Positions 15,871 through 23,739 of a DNA stretch of 64,000 bases are shown here, in pieces. Under the pieces are notes generated by a model. The model saw only the letters and a program-made list of their open reading frames with translations. It ran no database searches and was not told the DNA's origin. A program made the position numbers and the translations under genes. Every line of letters begins with the position of its first letter. Position 1 is the first letter of the stretch. The stretch is taken from assembly GCA_015057115.1 (NCBI GenBank), contig SVEZ01000001.1, positions 62,001-126,000 on the forward strand. The letters are read 5' to 3'. This DNA comes from Lachnospiraceae bacterium (GTDB lineage Bacteria; Bacillota; Clostridia; Lachnospirales; Lachnospiraceae).

Positions 15871-16956
15871 ATGAGAAAACATTTTATTGATAATATCCGA
15901 TGTCTGGTCATATTGCTACTGATTCCCTATCATGCAGCACAGGCATTTAACACATGGGGAGAATTGAATTATTTCGTTTTCTATCCCAACAAGACCATAA
16001 GTAGTTTTATCGTTTTTTGCAGTCCTTTTTATATGCCTGTCATGTTCTTGCTGGCAGGAATAAGCACACGGTATGCACTGAAGAAACGCACCTATGGGCA
16101 ATTTATTCGTGAAAGGGTAAAGAGACTTCTGATTCCTTTCGTGTTCGGAACACTTGTTTTCTGTCCGATTCTGGCCTATATAGGCGATAAGACAAACTGC
16201 GGTTATGACGGAAAATTTTTCACGCATTACAAGATATTTTTCACTAAGTGGACGGACCTATCAGGTTTTGACGGCGGGTTCGGTGTCGGACAGTTTTGGT
16301 TCCTTTATTTTCTGTTTGTGATATCGGTTGTCGGAATTGTTATCATTGTATTGTCGAAGCTGATCTTCAAGAATTACAAAGCGGACAGAATGCCCTTTGG
16401 GACAATCTGTCTGTTTGTAATACCGCTTCCGTTTTTATACGATATGCTGGTAGTCGGAGGCAAGAGCTTTGCAGAATATCTATATGTATTTCTTGTCGGT
16501 TATTATGTCCTTTCAGCTGACAATGCATTGGAGAAAATCGAAAAGTACAGATATGTTTCTTTGTTCGTCGGCCTTGTTGCCGACATAGCCGATATATATA
16601 TGTTTATCTGGTCCGAAAAGGATTTCGGTGCAATAAACACGATAGCTAAGGCTTTCACAGAATGGTTCATGATCCTAGCGCTGATGGGAATAGGAAAGCA
16701 TGTCATAAATCATGCCGGAAAAGTATCAGATTACTTATCTCAAAGATCTTTCCTCTTTTTCAGCATTCATTTCATATGGATTGTTCTGTTCCAGTATTGG
16801 TTTTCGGGCCTTATTGTTACAAATACTTCCATGTCATACTTTGTGCCGATCGTATTTGCTTATTTGGCTACCTTTATATGCACAGAAATTGCTTTTAGAA
16901 TGCCTGTGTTATGCTTTCTGATGGGAGTAAAATCTAAGTCTGATTCGGCTGGTTAG
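15871..16956 (+). CDS. Acyltransferase 3 family membrane protein
   Basis: 361 aa with about ten membrane helices. HFIDNIRCLVILLLIPYHAA is the family-3 N-terminal signature (D..R...H), followed by FYMPVMFLLAGISTRYALKK. It transfers an acyl group, probably to an extracytoplasmic substrate. RBS AGGAGG lies 7 nt upstream. It is a distant relative of the protein at 10769-11860. It lies inside the presumed mobile island. The 16957-17156 stretch after it has no supportable gene; a stem (AAGAG-CTATGCA / TGCATAG-CTCTT) is present at 17113-17140. Confidence 0.82.
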   Translation: MRKHFIDNIRCLVILLLIPYHAAQAFNTWGELNYFVFYPNKTISSFIVFCSPFYMPVMFLLAGISTRYALKKRTYGQFIRERVKRLLIPFVFGTLVFCPILAYIGDKTNCGYDGKFFTHYKIFFTKWTDLSGFDGGFGVGQFWFLYFLFVISVVGIVIIVLSKLIFKNYKADRMPFGTICLFVIPLPFLYDMLVVGGKSFAEYLYVFLVGYYVLSADNALEKIEKYRYVSLFVGLVADIADIYMFIWSEKDFGAINTIAKAFTEWFMILALMGIGKHVINHAGKVSDYLSQRSFLFFSIHFIWIVLFQYWFSGLIVTNTSMSYFVPIVFAYLATFICTEIAFRMPVLCFLMGVKSKSDSAG

Positions 16957-17156
16957 CAGATTATCTCGCAATATAGTTTTGTAAATCAAATATGAATTTT
17001 GACCTAAGATAGTGGGAAATATTGCAATCGTGGAATAAGAGAGAAAATTAGAGAAAGGGGCATTTATTACAACAGCCCTGTTTATTATTTTTCCGCTCCG
17101 ACGGATACTACCAAGAGGCTATGCAACTGCATAGTCTCTTGTGTTATGGAGGAATA

Positions 17157-17231
17157 ATGAGTAACCGATTTAAGCTATACAATGTCAATATAAAAATACA
17201 TAAGAAACTGGAAGATTGTAAAATAGTATGA
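17157..17231 (+). CDS. Possible 24-aa small ORF
   Basis: ATG preceded by GGAGGAATA, a good ribosome binding site; reads MSNRFKLYNVNIKIHKKLED, then CKIV and a stop. Basic and hydrophilic. The only support is the start signal, so it may be the 5' end of a lost gene. Confidence 0.2.
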   Translation: MSNRFKLYNVNIKIHKKLEDCKIV

Positions 17232-17235
17232 TGAA

Positions 17236-17273
17236 AGGCTTGCATTTCATACATAGTACGATTTGCAAGCCTA
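17236..17273 (-). terminator. Terminator of the MerR gene
   Basis: AGGCTTGCA / TGCAAGCCT 9-bp stem with a long loop. On the minus strand it is followed by TTTCATC, a weak U-tract. Confidence 0.5.
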
Positions 17274-17276
17274 TAC

Positions 17277-18089
17277 TCATTTATTCTTAATGGGAAAACA
17301 TACTTCCGTGATCATTTTTTCAGATTCAGTTTCATTTTTGGGAGAAACGTGGTAAATATTGAACATATTACCACAAAGCTTATATCCATTGTTTTTTATC
17401 CAATTCGCAATATAGGTATTAATGTTCTGTAAATTAGGATATTCACCTTGATAAGTCAAAGAAGCGACCTTTATTGATTCTACATTCTTAAAATGAACTA
17501 TATCTAAATCCTCAAGGGTATCTGTAATTGCTCTTTGAATTTCAGTTACAATTCCCTGTTGATTGTATTCATGGAAAATTGCAACATCATAACTTGGTAT
17601 TGTATAGTGAAGATTAAGTCCTTTTGTAAGTTCGCTTAGTTCTTCCCACAATAACCTTTCCTCGCTATATGTGTTTATCTGCCTACAATAACTGACAACT
17701 GTACGTTTTGGAATTTCTTTAATCGCTATATCACAGTCAGCAATAGATAAATTCTGCTCAAGATTTTTAATTGCAGTATCTAATTTTAGAATTTGCTTGG
17801 TAAGAGTGTCTAAATCCTCTTGCTTTTGAGAACGCTGAATTTGCAAATAGCGTTTCAAACTCTCGGTATCTCCATATTGCGATAAAATTTGCTTTATGAT
17901 TGCAAGGCTTAATCCCATACCTTTTAAGGATTGTATTCTATTGGCAATTAAAAGTTGTTGTTCTTCATAATAGCGGTATCCAGTAAATTCATCAATATGA
18001 GCTGGCTTTAATAAGTCTATTTCATCATAATGACGCAACATATTGATACTGATTTTTGAAAGCATAGCAAAATCGCCTATTTTCAACAT
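17277..18089 (-). CDS. MerR regulator with GyrI-like effector domain (BmrR type)
   Basis: 270 aa. N-terminal MerR HTH (LKIGDFAMLSKISINMLRHY, then GYRYYEEQQL), a coiled helix at residues ~75-115 and a C-terminal GyrI-like ligand domain from about 125 (IKEIPKRTVVSYCRQINTYS). Such proteins bind cationic drugs or other hydrophobic ligands. The start at 18089 has AAAGGAG 8 nt upstream; a GTG three codons earlier overlaps the site. It is divergent from the BtrH-like gene, and both promoters have 19-bp spacers, so it probably controls itself and that neighbour. Confidence 0.88.
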   Translation of the reverse strand: MLKIGDFAMLSKISINMLRHYDEIDLLKPAHIDEFTGYRYYEEQQLLIANRIQSLKGMGLSLAIIKQILSQYGDTESLKRYLQIQRSQKQEDLDTLTKQILKLDTAIKNLEQNLSIADCDIAIKEIPKRTVVSYCRQINTYSEERLLWEELSELTKGLNLHYTIPSYDVAIFHEYNQQGIVTEIQRAITDTLEDLDIVHFKNVESIKVASLTYQGEYPNLQNINTYIANWIKNNGYKLCGNMFNIYHVSPKNETESEKMITEVCFPIKNK

Positions 18090-18116
18090 ATATACCACTC
18101 CTTTCGTGTATCTACT

Positions 18117-18147
18117 ATCATAAACTATTACACTATGGTAACGTCAA
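18117..18147 (-). promoter_or_regulatory. MerR-type promoter (19-bp spacer) of the GyrI-type regulator
   Basis: Minus strand -35 TTGACG (18142-18147) and -10 TATGAT (18117-18122), separated by 19 bp. The spacer holds the dyad GTTAC-cat-AGTGTAAT. Typical of autoregulated MerR genes. Confidence 0.75.
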
Positions 18148-18182
18148 GCATTTTTTGATTTTTCTTTTTATATCTTTTTGTA

Positions 18183-18213
18183 TTGACTCTCACAATGTCC
18201 GAGGGTATATGAT
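18183..18213 (+). promoter_or_regulatory. MerR-type promoter (19-bp spacer) of the BtrH-like gene
   Basis: TTGACT (18183-18188), 19-bp spacer containing a CTC...GAG dyad, TATGAT (18208-18213). Both elements are good but overspaced, so activation by a MerR protein is expected. The divergent MerR gene is the obvious candidate. Confidence 0.7.
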
Positions 18214-18241
18214 GAATTTAGAAAAGAACGGAGGTATACAA

Positions 18242-19333
18242 ATGAATACTATATCAGCTAATAAAGAAAAAGAATCAAAAACACCGCATATCATTAAATT
18301 GCCACATCATAAAGATGACTATGAATGTATGTGGAATGGTGTTGAAGATTTATATATGCAAAAAACAGGAGAGAAATTACCGTCAAACTTCTTTTTCAGT
18401 CTTGCTTCCTTTGGATCATTTTGTTATATGAGAACTGAAAACTCAGAACCAAAACGACTTGTTTCTTTAGGTGATGGAAGAACAAAACAAATGTTTGAAT
18501 TTCTTTCTCCTATTGTCGGTTTTAAATACAAATTCTATGAATGTTCAACCGCTGAAAAGGCTATAAAAAAAGCAAAAGCGGAGATAGATAATGGTTATCC
18601 TGTTATGTTAGGAGCATTAGATATGTTTTATCTATCTTATTATAAAAAAATTTATCATACAGAACATATTCCATTTCATTACGTCTTAATGATTGGATAT
18701 AATGATAAAACAGAAAATATTACAATATTGGATTGTGGTCGTAAAGAGGCACAAGAATTATCATATAATGAATTAACACAAGCATGGAATTGTAGTTATC
18801 CGGGTCTATCTAAACCGTTTACACTTTGTACAATTCGTATGGAAAACACAAAAAGTAAAAAACAAATTGCCAAGGAAGCATTGAAAAAGAAAGCAGATAT
18901 GTTTCTATATCCCCCTGTCGGATTTATTGGGTATAAGGGTTTTGATAAATTTATTATGGAATTACCAAAATGGAAAAGTCAACTTGGTGTAGAAAGCTAC
19001 AAGAAACAACTATTCAATATGGTTCAATTTTACGGAGCAGTTCCTACAATTCCTAATGCTCTACGTGGTATTAATGAACCTGATGAAATTGTTTTCGGTG
19101 GTGGATTTGACAAAATTAGTCACATACTTTCAGAACTGGGGAAAGAATATAAAAATAATGATTATAAGGCGGCGGCAAAAAGTTTTAGTGATGGCATAGC
19201 CGTGACAGAGGAAATCAAAAAAATCATAGTGGAATATCTTACAAATACGAACGATGAAACAAATAGATTGCCTACCCTCTATATGAAAATGAAAAATATA
19301 ATGATAGATGGATTTTCAAAACTTGGATATTGA
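18242..19333 (+). CDS. BtrH N-terminal domain / DUF4872 protein
   Basis: About 363 aa. Residues ~20-160 resemble the butirosin biosynthesis protein H N-terminal domain, a papain-like fold (ECMWNGVEDLYMQKTGEKLP; later HYVLMIGYNDKTENITILDC, where the His and downstream Asp fit a cysteine-protease-like layout). The C-terminal half fits DUF4872. In butirosin synthesis BtrH transfers an acyl group; here no antibiotic pathway is nearby, so the role is open. CGGAGG 6 nt upstream sets the start. It is unusually AT-rich compared with the core genes, consistent with transfer. Confidence 0.78.
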   Translation: MNTISANKEKESKTPHIIKLPHHKDDYECMWNGVEDLYMQKTGEKLPSNFFFSLASFGSFCYMRTENSEPKRLVSLGDGRTKQMFEFLSPIVGFKYKFYECSTAEKAIKKAKAEIDNGYPVMLGALDMFYLSYYKKIYHTEHIPFHYVLMIGYNDKTENITILDCGRKEAQELSYNELTQAWNCSYPGLSKPFTLCTIRMENTKSKKQIAKEALKKKADMFLYPPVGFIGYKGFDKFIMELPKWKSQLGVESYKKQLFNMVQFYGAVPTIPNALRGINEPDEIVFGGGFDKISHILSELGKEYKNNDYKAAAKSFSDGIAVTEEIKKIIVEYLTNTNDETNRLPTLYMKMKNIMIDGFSKLGY

Positions 19334-19366
19334 AATTTTAACAAACATAGGCAGGTGAATTATAAC

Positions 19367-19459
19367 ATGATTAATCAAACATGGATAATGTGTCCTATTT
19401 GTAAAAATAAAACACGAAGAGAGTGTAAATTATTTTGTGTAAACCTCAGGGATTCATGA
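19367..19459 (+). pseudogene. Cysteine-rich KTR-type protein, truncated by the IS
   Basis: Starts MINQTWIMCPICKNKTR, the opening of the small Cys-rich KTR proteins common on mobile elements of Bacillota. It then diverges at the left inverted repeat of the IS (19421) and stops at 19457. The second Cys pair and the rest are missing. RBS GCAGGTG is present upstream. Confidence 0.65.
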
Positions 19460-20340
19460 AAAAATATTAGATTTGTATTCGCCGGGGAATCGACCCCCTG
19501 ACACGTTGATTTTTACACAACAATCCCAGACTGTCAACCGGCAGCCTGGGATTTTCTATGCATGAAATTATTTAGTCTATATCAGCCGGGGTAATTCTGC
19601 CCTCAAAATAGATACATAGCTGGTCCAAGGTCTGTCCCCAGTTCCAACCGGCTCCGGTCCATTTTTCGGTGATGTCACACATGCCCAGTACTTCTTTGCG
19701 TCCGTTTAAGCGAATTCCAATGGCAACATACACTGCCTTTTTAACAGTCTGATTATCCTGCTTTACATGGAAATGCACAGCGTCCATGAAGACTACAGCG
19801 TACTTCTTCTCAAGTGGGCGGTTCTGCCATTCCTTAGCGATGGGTAGAATCCTGTCTGTCATGTGAGATATCATCTCTGCGGAAGCATCTACGCCATATA
19901 CAGACTTCAGATGGGCAGAGATATCACGAGTAGTCATGCCTTTGGCATACATGGACAGCACCTGATCCTCAATATTTGAGATATCTGTCTGATTCTTCCT
20001 GACAATCTGTGGTTCAAACTCGCCCTTGCGATCTCTGGGAATATCTAGATCGATTTCTCCAAGCGATGATGTAACGGTTTTCTTAGCCCAGTTTCTGGTC
20101 CATTTCAGCCTCCAACATGCCTTGAAGGGTATCGCCTAATAAGTCTTTGAGCATTTCCTGCACATCATTAGCATCCGTTGGCTGGTAATGCTCCAGTAAG
20201 CTGTTGATGAACGCTTTGCGTTCCGGTGAAAGTTTTCTTTGTCTTGCCATAAAAATATCCTCCTGGATTAATATTTATTTTAACATCAATCCAAGAGGAT
20301 ATATATCACATATCTAGTTTACACAAAATTTTTTACAGTC
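19421..20340. mobile_element. Internally deleted IS256-type insertion sequence
   Basis: Ends are inverted repeats at 19421-19444 and 20317-20340 matching at 21 of 24 positions (core TTTTGTGTAAAC). The interior holds an IS256-family transposase with a large internal deletion, so the element is about 920 bp instead of the usual ~1.3 kb. The flanking 8-mers differ, so no target duplication is visible. The genes cut at each end are unrelated (KTR protein on the left, TipAS regulator on the right). A terminator-like hairpin (AATCCCAG...CTGGGATT, 19521-19555) lies inside the left end. Confidence 0.8.
19572..20250 (-). pseudogene. IS256 family transposase, deleted and frameshifted
   Basis: Starts at 20250 as MARQRKLSPERKAFINSLLE and reads to EAEMDQKLG and a stop. 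A +1 frame resumes immediately (SSLGEIDLDIPRDRKGEFEP) with about 20 residues of the family missing between. It continues through VHFHVKQDNQTVKKAVYVAI, which includes the DAVHF catalytic-Asp region. After VLGM it jumps to the C-terminal DITEKWTGAGWNWG...FEGRI, so roughly 150 residues with the remaining catalytic residues are gone. Not functional; it could be moved only in trans. Confidence 0.85.
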
Positions 20341-20878
20341 TCCGTATCACAGGATGTATCTAATTCTTTTATCTTGCCAAACTCTGTAAAAATAAGCATA
20401 AAACGATTGATTACATCCTTCTGCTGTGTATCAGACACCCCTTTCGTCTTTTCTTCAAATTCCTGATACTGGGCTATCTGTCCCCATTGTTCCTTTGCAC
20501 GCTTTGAATAATCTTCCATCTTTTTTTATCAAATCCTTTAAAATACGTCTTATTTACTCCCATCGTTTTTATTCTTCGAGCAAAATCAATCAAATTTTCT
20601 ATATGTTCCTTCTTCAATACCAAAAGTTCTATTTGCTGCTCTAATACTTTTTCCTTATTAAATTTAGGATTATATATAATATCTTTGATTTCTTTCAGTG
20701 GAAATTCCAATTCTCTAAACAATAAAATCTGTTGCAACCTTTCTAATGCTTCTTCATCGTACAAACGGTATCCTACTTCTGTATACTCAGTTGGTTTTAA
20801 CAGCCCGATACTATCATAGTACTGAAGGGTACGTATACTTACTCCTGTTAGCTTACTTACCTCATTTACTGTCCTCAT
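20319..20878 (-). pseudogene. MerR regulator with TipAS domain, frameshifted and IS-truncated
   Basis: Starts at 20878 (RBS AAGGAAA): MRTVNEVSKLTGVSIRTLQY is a MerR HTH of TipA type. The first frame ends at 20474. The TipAS-like part (MEDYSKRAKEQWGQIAQYQE) is in the +1 frame from 20519. An A7 run at the join would restore the frame with one more A. The TipAS part is then cut by the IS at 20340 after about 55 residues of a ~110-residue domain. It overlaps the zincin gene upstream by 17 bp, so it was its regulator and operon partner. Confidence 0.75.
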
Positions 20879-21824
20879 AGGAATTTCCTTTCCGAATAAT
20901 GGTCGTTTCACTCCAAAATCCATCTATTTCTTTCAAAATTTCTTCTGCTGGAAGTATTGTTGCGTCAACAATATTTTTTCCAGTTTTATCCAAATAATAT
21001 TTCACCATATAATATCCGCATGCATACCCAGCACAATAAGGCATACCCACCGGAATATAATTTTGTAATTTTGCCATTTCATCTCCATACATATATGATG
21101 TAATATTGTCAAATCCTTGCACTTCTAAAGCGTCCTGGATAAGTGGCTTAATATATTCATTTAACATTTCCTGGTCAGTTTTACTAACCCATGGTCCTAA
21201 GTTCTCTTCACCGTAAAGTTTTACTGCAAAATTTTCTGCCAATCCTTCACAAATCATATATTCTGCTAATGATATTTCATTACTCCACTTTATATATTGA
21301 AATCTTACATTATGATTCGTCTCATGAGCTAATACAACTGGAATCCTTGTTTTTGTCGTTTCAGAAGGTACTAATGATCCAAATATGTATCCCGGAATTC
21401 CACCATCACCACAATAACCATCATTCATCACCGAATAGGGACTTGATGGATCTGCGAGCATCAATGTAAACATATACTCTTTAACCTTCAAATCTATTCC
21501 ATGTCTAACAAATGTCATAAGAGAGCTTTCAATAGATGCCACGCAATCCGTCCATAACTTTTCATCTGCTAATTCTGCAATATATTTTTGTTCTGTGTCT
21601 CCTATTTTTTGTGGCAATAAATATCCTAACATACCGCTTGCCATCACCACATCATATCCGCCAGATTGTTTTGCTTTCAACGGACAGTGATACATATCCC
21701 ATTTCTTTTCAAATTTTTTCATAAAGTCGTAGCGATATATATCATCTTTCTTCTCTAACGATGCATTTGCTATCTTTCGATAAATCTCATCTGATTTTAC
21801 TATTTCTATTATAAATTCATGCAT
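20862..21824 (-). CDS. Putative zinc metallopeptidase (DUF2268-like)
   Basis: About 320 aa. VVLAHETNHNVRF carries an HExxH zincin motif, and a later CEGLAENFA could supply the third ligand Glu. The overall pattern fits DUF2268 predicted Zn-dependent proteases. No signal peptide, so cytoplasmic. The start at 21824 follows TAGGAGG by 7 nt. It is transcribed from a 19-bp-spacer promoter and overlaps the TipAS-type MerR gene, so induction by that regulator is expected, now probably lost. Confidence 0.72.
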   Translation of the reverse strand: MHEFIIEIVKSDEIYRKIANASLEKKDDIYRYDFMKKFEKKWDMYHCPLKAKQSGGYDVVMASGMLGYLLPQKIGDTEQKYIAELADEKLWTDCVASIESSLMTFVRHGIDLKVKEYMFTLMLADPSSPYSVMNDGYCGDGGIPGYIFGSLVPSETTKTRIPVVLAHETNHNVRFQYIKWSNEISLAEYMICEGLAENFAVKLYGEENLGPWVSKTDQEMLNEYIKPLIQDALEVQGFDNITSYMYGDEMAKLQNYIPVGMPYCAGYACGYYMVKYYLDKTGKNIVDATILPAEEILKEIDGFWSETTIIRKGNSYEDSK

Positions 21825-21849
21825 ATCATTTCCTCCTATCGATAAGTAC

Positions 21850-21880
21850 ACTTTAAACTATTACGCAACGTAGGAGTCAA
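21850..21880 (-). promoter_or_regulatory. MerR-type promoter (19-bp spacer) of the zincin/TipAS operon
   Basis: Minus strand -35 TTGACT (21875-21880), 19-bp spacer containing a TACG-tt-GCGTA dyad, -10 TAAAGT (21850-21855). Confidence 0.7.
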
Positions 21881-21982
21881 GACTTTTTCCAAATATTTAT
21901 CTGATGAAACTTCAAATTTTACTTCCTATTGTACCACGCACATCTCTTACATTCCACTTATATTTTTGTAAAGATTTTGAAA

Positions 21983-22013
21983 AAGGCGGACTGCTAATCT
22001 ATAGCAATCCGCC
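21983..22013 (-). terminator. Terminator of the DUF6061-like gene
   Basis: GGCGGA-TGCTA stem with a short loop; on the minus strand it is followed by TTTTTC. Confidence 0.75.
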
Positions 22014-22020
22014 TGAAAAA

Positions 22021-22260
22021 TTACCACACTTCTAAACTGTCTTCTGCATCAATCCAAGCTTGCATTTCTCCATCCAACACTAAGCGTGCATACTCCATAG
22101 GTTCATCAATCGCAAGAGCATTCAATGCGCACTGTGAATTTGGTGTGATCTTCAATCCGTCCTCCGCCTTACTACAATCTATGCGAAGAAGTATATTATC
22201 AAAAGTGGTTATATCTATACTATTGCAGTACTGGTTATATGTAGCATATATAAGTTTCAT
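22021..22260 (-). CDS. Small conserved protein, DUF6061-like
   Basis: 79 aa. MKLIYATYNQYCNSIDITTF with IDCSKAED, and an end rich in acidic residues (EYARLVLDGEMQAWIDAED), matches the layout of DUF6061 proteins, common small unknowns of gut Clostridia. RBS GAAAGGA is 8 nt upstream and a strong terminator follows. It is a complete gene inside the island. Confidence 0.6.
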   Translation of the reverse strand: MKLIYATYNQYCNSIDITTFDNILLRIDCSKAEDGLKITPNSQCALNALAIDEPMEYARLVLDGEMQAWIDAEDSLEVW

Positions 22261-22336
22261 AGCTTTTCGTCCTTTCGTTTTTATTACAGATAAGCCGGTT
22301 GTATTGATAAATTGTTGTGTGTCCTAGAATTATCCT

Positions 22337-22588
22337 TTAGAACATGAAACACACGCTTCACTGCTTATCAGCATGGGTGAGAATCCTTTGCTTATCAAAG
22401 AACGTCTAGGGCATGAAAAAATCCAGACGACATTAGGAACATACGGACATTTATATCCGAACACGAATCTTGAAATTGCCAACAAATTGACTGGTATTTT
22501 GCAATATACACCTGCTTCACAAAGCGTTGCAAATTATACGAGCAACCAACATACTGCTGTCTATCACAGAGAAGTTAATGAAAAATAA
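22337..22588 (+). pseudogene. C-terminal remnant of a tyrosine recombinase (integrase)
   Basis: Reads THASLLISMGENPLLIKERL and then GHEKIQTTLGTYGHLYPNTN. This contains the HxxH-like end of the catalytic box, LGH and the Tyr nucleophile region (YGHLYP) of phage/ICE integrases. The N-terminal DNA-binding domain and the first catalytic Arg are absent. It lies about 215 bp from the right 34-bp repeat, where an integrase is expected in an integrated element. A terminator follows at 22620. Confidence 0.75.
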
Positions 22589-22619
22589 TGCAATCGTAAT
22601 GCAATTCTATAAAGGAAAA

Positions 22620-22655
22620 GCTGTAAAACCCTTGTAGATAAAGGCTTTACAGCTT
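22620..22655 (+). terminator. Hairpin after the integrase remnant
   Basis: GCTGTAAA-CC / GG-TTTACAGC stem with loop, followed by TT only. The 22656-22902 stretch after it holds the 34-bp repeat (22805) and a guaA-end-like 12-mer (22664), no gene. Confidence 0.5.
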
Positions 22656-22804
22656 AGCTCCAACTATTCCATCTCGCAAAGACCTTCGTAGTCCAATTCT
22701 GTTTTAAGATTATTTCTATACTATTTTGTATAGAAAGTTGTCGTTTTTCCTCTCATTATCCGGCTTTAGAATGAGAAATAGTACCATTTTAGTACCGAAT
22801 GTGA

Positions 22805-22838
22805 GGAGGTGGATTTACCAGTCCATGGGGTTATTATG
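22805..22838. repeat. Right copy of the 34-bp direct repeat (possible att site)
   Basis: Partner of 14138-14171, same orientation, 32 of 34 positions identical. See the left copy. Confidence 0.65.
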
Positions 22839-22902
22839 GGGCATGTGAGATGAAAAATCAATAGGGTATTTTCACATATGGACAGACAATTTCTTTTGCC
22901 TT

Positions 22903-23655
22903 TTAACTATTACGCTCTACAAACTCTTTTGTTGTTCCCACACTATATATCCCGAGATAATTCCCTTCTAAATACTTTTTTTGCTGTTCCCAACTATTTT
23001 GCAGATCTTTAATTTGTATAACTCCAATATATGAATCGACAATTTCCATACACTGTAAAATAGATTTATCCAAGATTTGTAGCACTTGATATTCGTCTGT
23101 TAAATTTTCCATATTCCCCTTTAGCTTTTCAATTCTATTTTCCAAAATCCCTCTACTAAAATACCCCAAATCAAGTAACATTTTATTTATCTGTCCAAAA
23201 TACGTCGATTTAAAAGCACCCTGTTCTACCATCAGCTTATCTTTTCCCCAAAATACACAATAATCTATTGATGCAATTTGGTTAATGTAATTTCTGATTA
23301 ATGGAATTTTATTATCAAAAATATTTTCCGGTATAGGTATTTCTCTATTATCATTTAATTCATTAATATTGCAGTGCCAATAATACAGCTCTGCATATAA
23401 CAATGACGATAATTGAAAAATCGCAAAGGTATTAATTCTTTTATCCAATCGATATTTATATATCTTCTCAACAATTACAGCTGTTATACCAGTACAAACT
23501 CCTCCAATCAGAGTTAATAATAAACTATTCGATATAAAACTTGAATTAAGTACCCATATATGGCTCTCCATGTTAACATTAATAATTACAGCTGCTAATA
23601 GTAATCCAATTGCATATAAAATTAATCTTTTTGTAATTTTAATTTCTGTACTCAT
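22903..23655 (-). CDS. Membrane-anchored protein of unknown function
   Basis: About 250 aa, no family recognised. Two hydrophobic segments near the N-terminus (LILYAIGLLLAAVIINVNM, and SNSLLLTLIGGVCTGITAVI at ~45-65) are followed by a ~180-residue, mostly helical cytoplasmic part. The start at 23655 has GAGAGGA 6 nt upstream. It is the last gene of the minus-strand accessory block. Two-TM proteins with a helical soluble part occur as effectors next to defence genes, but nothing specific supports that here. Confidence 0.6.
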   Translation of the reverse strand: MSTEIKITKRLILYAIGLLLAAVIINVNMESHIWVLNSSFISNSLLLTLIGGVCTGITAVIVEKIYKYRLDKRINTFAIFQLSSLLYAELYYWHCNINELNDNREIPIPENIFDNKIPLIRNYINQIASIDYCVFWGKDKLMVEQGAFKSTYFGQINKMLLDLGYFSRGILENRIEKLKGNMENLTDEYQVLQILDKSILQCMEIVDSYIGVIQIKDLQNSWEQQKKYLEGNYLGIYSVGTTKEFVERNS

Positions 23656-23739
23656 TGATGTCCTCTCAGTAATCCACTCATTTTTTAATTTCAATATGCA
23701 GGTTCACATAACGACACATATTTTTAGCTCAAGTTTCTT

